Source: Lautropia sp. SCN 69-89 (lineage in GTDB: Bacteria; Pseudomonadota; Gammaproteobacteria; Burkholderiales; Burkholderiaceae_E). Taken from it: DNA of 55,562 nt. This document shows positions 10,161 through 20,500 of the stretch, one piece after another (within the stretch, counting starts at the first letter, position 1; every line of letters starts with the position of its first letter). The DNA lies in contig MEED01000039.1 of NCBI GenBank assembly GCA_001724855.1, positions 1 through 55,562 of the forward strand, written 5' to 3'. Below the pieces are notes generated by a model, which was not told where the DNA came from, did no database searches, and saw only the letters and a program-made list of their open reading frames with translations. A program made the translations under genes and the position numbers.

Positions 10161-10175
10161 CCGGCGGCGCGCCGG
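10161..10175. terminator. Putative bidirectional terminator between dgoK and recG
   Basis: CCGGCG, a 3-base loop, and CGCCGG form a perfect 6-bp stem in the 19-base gap between convergent genes. No U-tract follows on either strand. Confidence 0.35.
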
Positions 10176-10176
10176 C

Positions 10177-12234
10177 TCAGGCGCGCAGGAACTCCTCGCG
10201 CCCGCCGAACCAGCGCTGCAGGTGCTCGTCGACCGACGCCGGGTCGCCACGCAGCAGCCGCGCAGACACCTCGCGCGCCGCGTCGAGCAGGTCGCTGTCG
10301 CGCTCGAGATCGGCAAAGCGCAGCAACGCCTCCCCGGACTGGCGCGCTCCGAGAAATTCGCCGGGGCCGCGCTGGAGCAGGTCGCGCCGCGCGATCTCGA
10401 AGCCGTCGCGGGTCTCGTACATCGTCTTCAGCCGCTCGCGCGCCGCGGCCGACAGCGGTCCGCGGTACATCAGCACGCAGACGCTCTCGCCCGAGCCGCG
10501 TCCGACGCGTCCGCGCAGCTGGTGCAGCTGCGCGAGGCCGAAGCGCTCGGCATGCTCGACGACCATCAGCGTGGCGTTGGGCACGTCGACGCCCACCTCG
10601 ATCACGGTCGTCGCGACCAGCACCTGCAACGCGCCGGCCGCGAACTGCGCCATCACCGCCTGCTTGTCCGCAGGCGGCAGCCGGCCGTGCACCAGCCCGA
10701 CGCGCAGCGGCACCAGCTCGTGCACCAGCGCGGCGTGGGTGTCGATCGCGGTCTGCAGGTCGAGCGCCTCGCTCTCCTCGATCAGCGGGCAGACCCAGTA
10801 GGCCTGGCGCCCGGCGGCCGCGGCGGCGCGCACACGGGCCACGACCTCGTCGCGGCGCGCTTCGGACACCAGCTTCGTGAGCACCGGCTTGCGGCCCGGC
10901 GGCAGCTCGTCGATCACCGAGACGTCGAGGTCGGCGTAATACGACATCGCCAGCGTGCGCGGAATCGGCGTCGCGCTCATCATCAGCTGGTGCGGCAGCA
11001 TCGCGGCACCGGCCTCGAGCCGGGTGCGCAGCGCGAGCCGCTGCGCCACGCCGAAGCGATGCTGCTCGTCGACGATCGACAGCCCGAGCCGCGCGAACGC
11101 GACCGTATCCTCGATCAGCGCATGCGTGCCGATCAGCAGCCCCGCCTCGCCGGACGCGGCGCGCGCGCGCACTGCCTTCTTCTCCGGATCCTTCAGCGAT
11201 CCGGACAGCCAGGCCACGCGCACGCCGATCCGCTCCATCCACGGGCCGATCTTGCGCAGGTGCTGCTCGGCGAGGATCTCGGTGGGCGCCATGATCGCCG
11301 CCTGGAAGCCGCTTCCGATCGCCTGCGCCGCGGCGAGCGCGGCAATCACCGTCTTGCCGCTGCCGACGTCGCCCTGAAGAAGCCGGTTCATCGGCTGCGC
11401 CGTCGCGAGTTCGCGCGAGATTTCCTGCCAGACCCGCTGCTGGGCGCCGGTGAGCCGGAACGGCAACGCTTCGAGCAGGCGCCGCGCCAGCGCGCCGTCG
11501 GCCAGCTGCGGCGCGCGCTGTGCCGCGCGAGCCGCGCGCGCGCGCTGCAGCGACAGTTGTTGCGCGAGCAGTTCGTCGAAGATCACGCGCCGCCAGGCCG
11601 GCGTCGTGCGCTCGTGCAGCGCGCTGGCCGGCGTGTCGGGTGCCGGCTGGTGGATCGCGCGCAGCGCGTCGACCGACGGCGGCAGGCCGAGCGCGGCCAG
11701 CGCATCGGCCGGCACGGTCTCGCGCCACTGCAGGGTGCGCAACGCGCGCAGAATCGCCGCGCGCAGCCTCGCCTGCCCGAGGCCCGAAACCGTGGGATAG
11801 ACGGGCGTCAGCGTCTGCGGCAACGGTTCGCCCTCGTCGACGACGCGGTAGCGCGGATGCACCATCTCGAGCCCGAACAGGCCACCGCGCGCCTCGCCGA
11901 GCGCGCGCACGCGGTTGCCGGCCGCGAACTGGCGCAGTTGCGAGCCGTAGAAGTGGAGGAAGCGCAGCGTGATCGAGCCGCTGTCGTCGCGCAGCTCGAC
12001 CGCCAGCGCGCGCCGCGGTCGCGCGACGATCTCCTGGCGCGCGACGATGCCCTGCACCTGCGCGGTCTCGCCGGGTCGCAGCGAGCCGATCGGCACGATC
12101 CGCGTTTCGTCCTCGTAGCGGATCGGCAGGTGCAGGGCGAGATCCTGCTCGCGCCGGATGCCCAGCCGGGCGAACGGCGTCGCTTCGGAGGACGTTGCGG
12201 CCGCGGCGGCGGCCTCGCTAGTGCGGCGCGCCAC
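10177..12234 (-). CDS. recG: ATP-dependent DNA helicase RecG
   Basis: 685 residues, normal RecG length. An N-terminal wedge/OB domain (LPIRYEDETRIVPIGSLRPGE) is followed by two helicase lobes. Walker A is GDVGSGKT, the DEAH-like box is SIVDEQHRFGVAQR, and motif VI lies in HQLRGRVGRGSGESVC. RecG remodels stalled replication forks and branched recombination intermediates. Its start is 21 bases after the RidA-family stop on the same strand, and the two may be co-transcribed. Confidence 0.93.
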   Translation of the reverse strand: MARRTSEAAAAAATSSEATPFARLGIRREQDLALHLPIRYEDETRIVPIGSLRPGETAQVQGIVARQEIVARPRRALAVELRDDSGSITLRFLHFYGSQLRQFAAGNRVRALGEARGGLFGLEMVHPRYRVVDEGEPLPQTLTPVYPTVSGLGQARLRAAILRALRTLQWRETVPADALAALGLPPSVDALRAIHQPAPDTPASALHERTTPAWRRVIFDELLAQQLSLQRARAARAAQRAPQLADGALARRLLEALPFRLTGAQQRVWQEISRELATAQPMNRLLQGDVGSGKTVIAALAAAQAIGSGFQAAIMAPTEILAEQHLRKIGPWMERIGVRVAWLSGSLKDPEKKAVRARAASGEAGLLIGTHALIEDTVAFARLGLSIVDEQHRFGVAQRLALRTRLEAGAAMLPHQLMMSATPIPRTLAMSYYADLDVSVIDELPPGRKPVLTKLVSEARRDEVVARVRAAAAAGRQAYWVCPLIEESEALDLQTAIDTHAALVHELVPLRVGLVHGRLPPADKQAVMAQFAAGALQVLVATTVIEVGVDVPNATLMVVEHAERFGLAQLHQLRGRVGRGSGESVCVLMYRGPLSAAARERLKTMYETRDGFEIARRDLLQRGPGEFLGARQSGEALLRFADLERDSDLLDAAREVSARLLRGDPASVDEHLQRWFGGREEFLRA

Positions 12235-12255
12235 CGCGCACGATCCGCGTCGCCC

Positions 12256-12651
12256 TCAATCGAGGACCACGATCGCCTCGGCCTCGAAGATCGCCCCGCG
12301 TGGCAGGCTGGCAACGCCGACGGTCGAGCGCGCGGGATAAGGCTGCGCGAAGTGGCGCTGCATGATCTCGTTGACCGTCGGGAAGTGGCCGAGATCGGTG
12401 AGGAACAGCGTGAGCTTCACGCATTGCGCGAGCGACCCGCCGGCTGCCTCGACCACCGCTTTCATGTTGCGGAACACCTGCTCGGCCTGCGCCTCGATGC
12501 CGCCGCCGACCAGCTGACCGCTGGCGGGGTCCAGCGCGATCTGCCCCGACAGGTAGACGGTGTTTCCGGCACGGACCGCCTGCGAATAGGGCCCGATCGC
12601 TGCCGGCGCGCCGGACGTGGAAACGATGGAACGGTTCGTCGTCGTGCTCAT
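12256..12651 (-). CDS. RidA family protein (reactive intermediate deaminase)
   Basis: 131 residues, the standard RidA/YjgF/UK114 length. Typical segments are [24 protein letters not shown] and the end [25 protein letters not shown] with the conserved Arg of the deaminase site. RidA trimers hydrolyse reactive enamine/imine intermediates such as 2-aminoacrylate released by PLP enzymes. It precedes recG by 21 bases; the functional link is not obvious. Confidence 0.9.
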   Translation of the reverse strand: MSTTTNRSIVSTSGAPAAIGPYSQAVRAGNTVYLSGQIALDPASGQLVGGGIEAQAEQVFRNMKAVVEAAGGSLAQCVKLTLFLTDLGHFPTVNEIMQRHFAQPYPARSTVGVASLPRGAIFEAEAIVVLD

Positions 12652-12685
12652 GGTCGGTCTCGTGGCGATGGTGGCGGAATCGGCG

Positions 12686-13252
12686 TCAGGCCGCAGTTGC
12701 GGGCAACGGGAAGATCAGGCAGGTGGTCGAGGCCCAGGCGTACATGCGGCCGGCCGCGTCGACCAGCCGCCCCTGGGCCACGCCGATCTGCCGCGAGACG
12801 TTGACGACGTGCGCTTCGGCCCGCACCGGGCCGGTCTTGTCGGTGAGCGCGCGCACGTAGTTCACCTTCAACTCCAGCGTGGTGTAGCCGAAGCCCTGCT
12901 CGAGCATCGTGTGCACCGCGCAGCCGAGCGCCGAATCGAGCAGCGTGGCGATGTAGCCGCCGTGCACCGAGCCGATCGGGTTGTAGTAGTCGGGCTTGGG
13001 CGTTCCCTGGAAGACCATGCGGCCGCGCTCGGCCTCCACCGGAACGAAGTCGAGCGTCTGCATGATCGGCGGCGACGGCACTTCGCCGCGTCCGATGCGT
13101 TCGAGGAATCCGAGCCCCGTCGTGCGTGCGAGTTCCTCGGCCGGAATCTTGCCCGGAGGGGCCATCAGCAGCCGCACCTCGCGCTCGCGGGCCAGCCACA
13201 ACTCGAGCGTCGCCTCGGCGTCGCTGGTTTTCATGGGTCGTTCGTCGCTCAT
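12686..13252 (-). CDS. PaaI family hotdog-fold thioesterase
   Basis: 188 residues. A hotdog thioesterase domain covers about residues 70-185, with the conserved loop [20 protein letters not shown], whose His-Gly-Gly is the family signature. Such enzymes hydrolyse aryl- or acyl-CoA thioesters. The N-terminal 60-70 residues form an extra helical extension found in many betaproteobacterial members. It lies 13 bases downstream of tctA on the same strand, so it may belong to the transporter operon. Confidence 0.87.
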   Translation of the reverse strand: MSDERPMKTSDAEATLELWLAREREVRLLMAPPGKIPAEELARTTGLGFLERIGRGEVPSPPIMQTLDFVPVEAERGRMVFQGTPKPDYYNPIGSVHGGYIATLLDSALGCAVHTMLEQGFGYTTLELKVNYVRALTDKTGPVRAEAHVVNVSRQIGVAQGRLVDAAGRMYAWASTTCLIFPLPATAA

Positions 13253-13265
13253 CGCCGGAATCGTA

Positions 13266-14759
13266 TCAAGTGGCGCGGATACCGTGCCGAAGCGCCCAGA
13301 GCTTCGGGGCGACCAGCAGCAGCAGCGCGATCGCCAGCAGGCTGCCCGATAGCGGCCGCACCACGAAGGTGCTCCATTCGCCCTGGCTGATCGTCAGCGC
13401 CTGTCGCATCGACTGCTCCATCATCGGGCCCAGGATCAGGCCGACGACCAGCGGCGCGACCGGGAAGTCGAAGCGGCGCAGCGCGTAACCGAGCGCGCCG
13501 AACACGAACAGCAGCCCGACGTCGAACAGCGAGTTGCTCGCCCCGTAGACGCCGACGGTCGCGATCACGACGATGCCGGCATACAGCATCGGCGCCGGGA
13601 TCGACAGCAGGCGCACCCAGAGCCGCACCAGCGGCAGGTTCAGCAGCAGCAGGATCACGTTGCCGATGTAGAGGCTGGCGATCAGCGTCCAGACCAGCCC
13701 GGACTGTTGCGTGAACAGCATCGGCCCGGGCTGGATGCCATAGCTCTCGAAGGCCGAAAGGATCACCGCCGCCGTCGCCGAGGTGGGAATGCCGAGCGTG
13801 AGCAGCGGCATCAGCACGCCGGCCGCCGACGCGTTGTTCGCCGCCTCGGGGCCTGCGACGCCCTCGATCGCGCCCTGCCCGAACTCCTCGGGGTGGCGCG
13901 AGAGCTTCCTCTCGGTGTAGTACGACAGCAGCGTCGGCAACTCGGCACCGCCGGCCGGCATCGCACCGATCGGGAAGCCGAATGCCGCCCCGCGCAGCCA
14001 CGGCTTCCAGCTTCGCCGCCAGTCGTCGCGGGTCATCGCGACCCGGCCGCCGACCTGCAACGCCTCGTCGGTGCCGGTCCGTCCCTGCCAGGCGAGGAAC
14101 AGCGCTTCACCGACTGCGAAGAGCCCCACCGCTGCGGCGGTGAACTCGATGCCGTCGAGCAGCTCCGAGGTGCCGAAGGTGAAGCGCGGCTGGCCGCTCT
14201 GGATGTCGACGCCCACCAGCCCGAGGAGCAGGCCGAGCGACAGCGCAACCAGGCCGCGCAGCACCGAACTGCCGAGGACTGCGGACACCGCCACCAGCGA
14301 CAGCAGCATCAGGCTGAAGTATTCCGCCGGGCCGAACTTCAGCGCGGCCTCGACGACCACCGGCGCGATGAAGGTCAGCGCGATCGTGCCGATCGTTCCG
14401 GCGACGAAGCTGCCGATCGCCGCGGTCGCGAGCGCGGCGCCGGCGCGCCCGGCGCGTGCCATCCGGTAGCCTTCGAGCGCGGTGACCACGGTGGCCGATT
14501 CGCCCGGGGTGTTGATCAGGATCGAGGTCGTCGATCCGCCGTACATCGCGCCGTAGTAGACGCCGGCGAACATCACGAACATCGCCGCTGCCGGAACCTT
14601 GAAGGTGAGCGGCAGCAGCAGTGCGATCGTCAGCGCCGGCCCGATGCCCGGCAGCACACCGACCAGCGTGCCGAGCAGGCATCCTAGAAAACCGTACAGC
14701 AGGATCGTCGGCTGCAACGCGGCCGAGAAGCCGCCGATCAGCGCGTTCAGGGCATCCAC
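13266..14759 (-). CDS. tctA: Tripartite tricarboxylate transporter large permease TctA
   Basis: 497 residues, the usual TctA length of about 500, with some dozen membrane helices. The diagnostic N-terminal region reads [23 protein letters not shown], then [20 protein letters not shown], and [18 protein letters not shown] lies in the second half. With TctB and TctC it forms a secondary transporter for carboxylates driven by an ion gradient. It starts 10 bases after tctB. Confidence 0.92.
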   Translation of the reverse strand: MDALNALIGGFSAALQPTILLYGFLGCLLGTLVGVLPGIGPALTIALLLPLTFKVPAAAMFVMFAGVYYGAMYGGSTTSILINTPGESATVVTALEGYRMARAGRAGAALATAAIGSFVAGTIGTIALTFIAPVVVEAALKFGPAEYFSLMLLSLVAVSAVLGSSVLRGLVALSLGLLLGLVGVDIQSGQPRFTFGTSELLDGIEFTAAAVGLFAVGEALFLAWQGRTGTDEALQVGGRVAMTRDDWRRSWKPWLRGAAFGFPIGAMPAGGAELPTLLSYYTERKLSRHPEEFGQGAIEGVAGPEAANNASAAGVLMPLLTLGIPTSATAAVILSAFESYGIQPGPMLFTQQSGLVWTLIASLYIGNVILLLLNLPLVRLWVRLLSIPAPMLYAGIVVIATVGVYGASNSLFDVGLLFVFGALGYALRRFDFPVAPLVVGLILGPMMEQSMRQALTISQGEWSTFVVRPLSGSLLAIALLLLVAPKLWALRHGIRAT

Positions 14760-14769
14760 GCGGCGTCAC

Positions 14770-15264
14770 TCAGGGCCAGGGGACGAAGCTGGCGAATCGG
14801 CCGAGCTGCACACCGAGCAGCCGGTCGAAGACGAACCATGCGACGAAGACGAAGACGACGCCCACCAGCAGGTCGTGCGCCGGACGCCGGCTGCCGAATG
14901 CGCGCGCCACCAGCGCGAACGCGAGGCTGCAGGCCACGCCGATGCCCGCCACCGGCGTCAGCGCGAGGATCGCCGCGAGCCCCGACGACAACAGCGCCAC
15001 GCGCCGGCCCGCGCCGGGCAGCGGCGACTCGGTCGGCTCATCGCGCAGGTCGGCATGCCTGCCGCGCAGCGCGCCCCACAGGTAGGCGAGGCCCAGCACG
15101 GCCAGCAGCCCGACCAGCGCGGCCGGCAACGCGCGCGGCCCGACGCCGATGCCTTGGGTCGGATCGGGAATCAGCGCCACCTGCCAGGCCGCGATCGCCA
15201 CGACGGCCAGGAGGGCGAGCGCGAGCGCGACCGGTCCGCGTCGGGCTGGGAGCACGGGCGTCAC
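14770..15264 (-). CDS. tctB: Tripartite tricarboxylate transporter small subunit TctB
   Basis: 164 residues with four predicted membrane helices (ALALALLAVVAIAAWQVALI, ALPAALVGLLAVLGLAYLW, AAILALTPVAGIGVACSLAF, LLVGVVFVFVAWFVFDRLLG), which is the TctB layout. A GTG at 15264 is used as start; it lies two bases after the tctC stop, and no ATG is available near the beginning. Sequence conservation in TctB is low, so the call relies on layout and position between tctC and tctA. Confidence 0.85.
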   Translation of the reverse strand: MTPVLPARRGPVALALALLAVVAIAAWQVALIPDPTQGIGVGPRALPAALVGLLAVLGLAYLWGALRGRHADLRDEPTESPLPGAGRRVALLSSGLAAILALTPVAGIGVACSLAFALVARAFGSRRPAHDLLVGVVFVFVAWFVFDRLLGVQLGRFASFVPWP

Positions 15265-15266
15265 GC

Positions 15267-16238
15267 TCAGGCGAGCCCGAGATCCTTCATGACCGCCTCG
15301 GTCGCCTGGATGTCCTCCGCGAGCATCTTGCCGAATGCGTCGCCGGCAAGGAACACGTCGGTCCACTTGCGCTGGGCGATCACGTCGCGCCATGGTTGCG
15401 AGGCGTGCATCTTCGCGAGAAGGTCCACCAGCGCCTGGCGCTGTGCGGGGTGGGTGCCCGGCGCGCCGAACACGCCGCGCCAGTTCGCCGCCGTGACCGG
15501 CAGCCCGAGTTCCTCGAGCGTCGGGACGTCGACTCCCGGGATCCGCTTCGAACCCGACACCGCGAGCGCGCGCATGCGTCCGGCCTCGATGTGCTCGGCG
15601 AATTCCGAATAGCCGGAGATGCCGGCCGTCACCTGGCCGCCGAGAATCGCGGCGTTCGCGGGCCCGCCGCCGGCAAACGCCACGTAGGCCGCCTCGCGCG
15701 GGTTGCGGCCGAGCGCCTTGATGATCTTGCCGAGCAACTGGTGGTCGGTGCCGCCGGAGGAGCCACCGGCGACGCTGACCGCGCGCGGATTGGCGCGGAT
15801 CGCGGCCTCGAGGTCTTTCCACGTCTTGTGCGGACCGTTCGCCGGAACGACGATCGCTCCGGCTTCCTCGGTCAGGCGCGCCAGCGGCACGACGTCGCGG
15901 ATCGTGACCGGGCTCTTGTTCTGGATGCCCGCGCCGACCATCACCGAACCGCCCACCATCATCGCGTTGGCCATGCCCTTGCGCTGGTTCACGAAGCGCG
16001 GCAGGCCGACCATGCCGCCCGCGCCGCCGACGTTCTCGAACTGGAACGCGCCCACCAGCCCCGCCGCGCGGCAGGCCTGCTCGATGGCGCGGCCGGTGCC
16101 GTCCCAGCCGCCACCGGGCGCAGCCGGCACGAACATCAGCACCGATTCGAACATGGGCGCCGCGGCGGCCAGGCGCGGCAGCACGCCTGCCAGCGGAGCG
16201 AGCGCGGCGCCCGCGAGGAGACGGCGACGAGCGATCAT
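15267..16238 (-). CDS. tctC: Bug family tripartite tricarboxylate transporter substrate-binding protein
   Basis: 323 residues with a signal peptide (RRRLLAGAALAPLAGVLPRLAAAAP, possibly Tat-like because of the RRR). The Bug fold is seen in VPAAPGGGWDGTGRAIEQACR, VGGAGGMVGLPRFV and SVAGGSSGGTDHQLLGKII. It is the periplasmic receptor feeding TctAB. The ligand is unknown; the acidic-ligand loop of Bug proteins gives a general preference for carboxylates. It is first in the order tctC-tctB-tctA, with a 79-base gap from the alaX-like gene upstream. Confidence 0.9.
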   Translation of the reverse strand: MIARRRLLAGAALAPLAGVLPRLAAAAPMFESVLMFVPAAPGGGWDGTGRAIEQACRAAGLVGAFQFENVGGAGGMVGLPRFVNQRKGMANAMMVGGSVMVGAGIQNKSPVTIRDVVPLARLTEEAGAIVVPANGPHKTWKDLEAAIRANPRAVSVAGGSSGGTDHQLLGKIIKALGRNPREAAYVAFAGGGPANAAILGGQVTAGISGYSEFAEHIEAGRMRALAVSGSKRIPGVDVPTLEELGLPVTAANWRGVFGAPGTHPAQRQALVDLLAKMHASQPWRDVIAQRKWTDVFLAGDAFGKMLAEDIQATEAVMKDLGLA

Positions 16239-16317
16239 GGATTTTCCCCGGAGTTCGTTGATCGCCGCGATTATGTGCCCGCGCGGGTGCGTTTGCCATC
16301 GCCCGCGGACCGCGGCA

Positions 16318-17028
16318 TCAGCCGAAACCGATCTCCACGCGCCGGTTGCGCCGTCCTTCGTTGCGGATCCGCAGCACCTTCACCGGACCGATCTCGGCGA
16401 TGTTGCGCACGTGCGTGCCGCCGCACGGCTGCAGGTCGATCCCCTCGATGCGCAGCAGCCGCACGCGCCCGGCGCCGCGCGGCGGCTTGACGCTCATCGT
16501 CTTCACGAGGTCCGGCCGGGCCTCGAGTTCCTCGTCGGTGATCCAGACCGTCTCGGTGTCGACCGCACGCGCAATCAGCGCGTTGACCTCGCGCTCGATG
16601 CGCGCGGCGTCGAGCTGTCTCATGTCGATGTCGAAGTCGAGCCGGCCGCGGTCGGCCGCGATGTTGCCGCCGGTGACCGGCGCCACGACGACGCAGGACA
16701 GCACGTGCAGGCAGGTGTGGATGCGCATGTGCGCATGACGGCGCTCCCAGTCGAGTTCGAGTTCGACGCGCTCGCCCGGTGCCGGAAGCGGCTCGCCCTC
16801 CGAGAGCAGGTGCAGCACGCGGTCGGGCGCGTCGCCCTTGCGCGTGTCGACGATGCGCGCCGGCGAGCCGTCGGCGCGCCGCAGCTTGCCGGTGTCGCCG
16901 GGCTGCCCGCCGCCGGCCGGATAGAAGACGGTGCGGTCGACTTCGAAGCCGCGATCGCCCGACGCGATCACCGTCGCAGTGCAAGATTTCAGGTATGCAT
17001 CGTCGCGGAACAGCAATTCGGTCGGCAT
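16318..17028 (-). CDS. Alanyl-tRNA editing protein, AlaX type
   Basis: 236 residues matching the editing and C-terminal zinc regions of alanyl-tRNA synthetase without a synthetase domain. The zinc ligands are visible as HTCLH (104-108) and CGGTH (202-206). FYPAGGGQPGDTG near residue 35 is the conserved entrance to the editing pocket. Free-standing AlaX proteins hydrolyse Ser- or Gly-mischarged tRNA-Ala. It starts 10 bases after the TM2-protein gene. Confidence 0.88.
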   Translation of the reverse strand: MPTELLFRDDAYLKSCTATVIASGDRGFEVDRTVFYPAGGGQPGDTGKLRRADGSPARIVDTRKGDAPDRVLHLLSEGEPLPAPGERVELELDWERRHAHMRIHTCLHVLSCVVVAPVTGGNIAADRGRLDFDIDMRQLDAARIEREVNALIARAVDTETVWITDEELEARPDLVKTMSVKPPRGAGRVRLLRIEGIDLQPCGGTHVRNIAEIGPVKVLRIRNEGRRNRRVEIGFG

Positions 17029-17038
17029 GGTCTTTCGC

Positions 17039-17461
17039 TCACCGTCCTGACATCGATGCGAATACCGTCTCGAGCGCGATCGCCAGCACCGACATCATCA
17101 GCGTGGCGCCGAGGATGAGCGAAGCCATCGCGACCAGCACCGCGGGCCATCCGCTGGCCGAGCGCCGCCCCGAACCGGCATTGCGCTTCGCATCCCACTT
17201 CGCGTCGGGCGTCAGGCAGATCACGATCGCCTCGAGCATCGCCGCCAGCGCAACGGCCGCTGCGAAGAAGAAGCCGGGATGCCGGTACCACGGATCGGCG
17301 CGCAACGCGATCGCCCACGCAGGCATCGACAGCAGCGGATAGACCCACCACCAGCGCGCTCCCAGGTACAGACGATGGGCCCCGAGCGAGCCGGCGAACA
17401 GGGCGAGTGCGCCCGCGACGGTCTTCGAGCGGTGCGCGGAGGCGGAAGCGACATCGGACAT
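17039..17461 (-). CDS. TM2 domain-containing membrane protein
   Basis: 140 residues. The N-terminal segment [22 protein letters not shown] has the TM2 signature (small-residue helix then GxHRxYLG). Further helices lie around residues 36-85 ([37 protein letters not shown]) and 100-135. Function is unknown for this family. It is divergent from the tandem uvrA gene across about 51 bases and upstream of the alaX-like gene. Confidence 0.75.
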   Translation of the reverse strand: MSDVASASAHRSKTVAGALALFAGSLGAHRLYLGARWWWVYPLLSMPAWAIALRADPWYRHPGFFFAAAVALAAMLEAIVICLTPDAKWDAKRNAGSGRRSASGWPAVLVAMASLILGATLMMSVLAIALETVFASMSGR

Positions 17462-17512
17462 CGACAGGGTTCCGGAAGCGTATCAGCCGCCATTGTCCGA
17501 TATCCGGCGACG

Positions 17513-20500
17513 ATGCTGATAGACTCGACCGGCCCTGTTCCCGCACTGCCCGACCGATCCATGCTCCCCCGCGATGTGCCCGCCTCCGACGAGGCGCCGG
17601 GCAGGCCGCTGCAATCGGTGCTCCGGCGAGCGATCCGCATCCGCGGCGCGCGCCAGAACAACCTGAAGAACGTCGACCTCGACATCCCGACCGGCGAGCT
17701 CGTCGTGGTGACCGGCGTCTCGGGTTCCGGCAAGTCGTCGCTGGTCTTCGACACGCTGTACGCCGAGGGGCAGCGTCGCTACGTCGAGACCTTCTCGGCC
17801 TACGCCCGGCAGTTCCTCGACCGGATGGACAAGCCGCAGGTCGACCGGATCGAGGGCGTGCCGCCGGCGATCGCGATCGACCAGACCAATCCGGTGCGCA
17901 CCTCGCGCTCCACGGTCGGCACGATGACCGAGCTGAACGACCACCTGAAGCTGCTGTTCGCCCGCGCGGCGACGCTGCATTGCAGGCGCTGCGCACGCCC
18001 GGTTCGGCGCGACACGGTGGCGAGCGTTCGCGCGGCGATCGCGGCGCGCTCGGGCGCGACCGGCGATCCGCGGCTCGTGGTCAGCTTCCCGATTCCGGTT
18101 CCGGCGAACTTCACCGAGGACGAGATCCGCACTCACCTGCTGGCGCAGGGCTACACGCGCGTCCATACGGTCGAGAGCGGAGCCTCCGGCCGGATCCTGC
18201 ACGTCGTGCAGGACCGCTTCCGCCTTGGCGCGGTCGAGGCGGCACGGGTGTCCGACGCCGTCGAGGCCGCGCTCGAGCGCGGCCACGGCCGCATCGCGGT
18301 GCACGTGCTCGACGGCGACGGCAACGAGACGGATCGCTGGCGCTTCAGCAGCGGCCTGCATTGCGCCGACTGCGACATCGCCTACGCGGACCCGCTGCCG
18401 AGCCTGTTCTCCTTCAACTCGCCGCTCGGCGCCTGCGAGACCTGCCGCGGCTTCGGCCGCGTGATCGGCATCGACCTCGGCCTGGTGATTCCCGACGAGG
18501 CCAGGACGCTGGCCGAGGGCGCGGTCAAGCCCTGGCAGACCGAAAGCTTCCGGGAGTGCCAGCGCGACCTCGCGAAGTTCGCGGCGAAGGCCGGCGTGCC
18601 GATGGACCTGCCCTGGCGCGCGCTCTCCGACGCGCAGCGACGCTGGGTGATCGAAGGCGGCGACGACTGGACCGGAAAGTGGGAGACGCAGTGGTACGGC
18701 ATCCGCCACTTCTTCGACTGGCTCGAGTCGAAGGCATACAAGATGCACATCCGGGTGCTGCTGTCGAAATACCGCTCGTACACGCCCTGCCCGGCCTGCC
18801 GGGGCGCACGGCTGAAGCCCGACGCGCTGCTGTGGCGCGTCGGCTCGCTCGCGCAGGCGCAGGCGGCGCTGTCCGGCGACGCGACGTACGCACGCTTCGT
18901 GCCGGCCGGCGTCGAATGGAGCGCCGCGCAGTTGCAGCAGGTGGCCGGCCTGTCGATCCACGACCTGATGCTGCTGCCGATCGACCGCGTCGCCGGCTTC
19001 TTCGATGCGTTGAAGCTGCCGGCGCCGCTCGACGAGGCCACCGACCTGCTGCTGGTCGAGACCCGCGCGCGGCTGCGCTACCTGCAGCAGGTGGGGCTCG
19101 GCTACCTGACGCTCGATCGCCAGTCGCGCACGCTGTCGGGCGGCGAAGTGCAGCGGATCAACCTGACCACCGCGCTCGGCACCTCGCTGGTGAACACGCT
19201 GTTCGTCCTCGACGAGCCTTCGATCGGGCTGCACCCGCGCGACATCAACCGGGTGATCGGCGTCATGCAGCGCCTGCGCGATGCCGGCAATTCGCTGGTG
19301 GTGGTCGAGCACGATCCGCAGGTGATGTTCGCCGCCGACCGGATGATCGACATCGGCCCCGGCCCGGGCGAGCGCGGCGGGCACGTCGTCTTCGACGGCG
19401 ACCCGAAGGCGCTGCGCGCCGCCGGCACGCTGACCGGCGAATACCTGTCGGGACGCAGGCAGGTCGACACCGGCCACCCGCGGCCGGTGAGTCCGTCGAC
19501 GAAGAAGCTGCTGCTCGAAGGCGCGCGCGAGCACAACCTGAAGAACGTCTCGGTCGAGATCCCGCTCGAGCGGCTGGTCTGCCTCACCGGCGTCTCGGGC
19601 AGCGGCAAGTCGACGCTGATGCAGAACGTGCTGCTGCCCGCGTTGCTGAAGGCGCGCGGCAAGCCTGCCGAGTCGCCGGGCGCGCACGACCGGCTGCTCG
19701 GCGACGACTGGATCGGCGACGTGGTCTTCGTCGACCAGTCGCCGATCGGCAAGACCGCGCGCAGCAACCCGGTCAGCTACGTCGGCGCGTTCGATCCGAT
19801 CCGCAAGCGCTTCGCCGCGGCCGATTTGTCGAGGGAGCGCGGCTACACCGCCGGCACCTTCAGCTTCAACGCCGGCGACGGACGCTGCCCGACCTGCGGC
19901 GGCAACGGCTTCGAGCACGTCGAGATGCAGTTCCTGTCCGACGTCTACCTGCGCTGCCCCGACTGCGACGGCAAGCGCTTTCGCGCCGAGGTGCTCGAGG
20001 TCACGATCGCCGGCCGCGACGGTCGCGAGCGCTCGGTCGCCGACGTGCTCGAGCTCACCGTGCGCGAGGCGCTCGGGATCTTCGCGGGCGAGCACGACGT
20101 GTGCACCAGGCTCCAGCCGCTGGCCGACGTCGGCCTCGACTACCTGCGCCTCGGCCAGCCGGTGCCGACGCTCTCCGGCGGCGAAGCCCAGCGACTCAAG
20201 CTCGCCGGCTTCCTCGCGCAAGCCGCGAGCCAGGGTCTCGCGCAGCCTGCCGCTCCCGGCCATGCCTTCGCGAAGACCGGCCGCCGCGGCACGCTGTTCA
20301 TGTTCGACGAGCCGACCACCGGACTGCACTTCGACGACGTCGCGAAGCTGCTGCGAGCCCTGCGCAAGCTGCTCGCTGCCGGCCACTCGCTGCTGGTCAT
20401 CGAGCACAACCTCGACCTGGTCCGCGCCGCCGACTGGCTGATCGACCTGGGGCCCGAGGGCGGCGACGCCGGCGGCCGCGTCGTCGCGACCGGCACCCCC

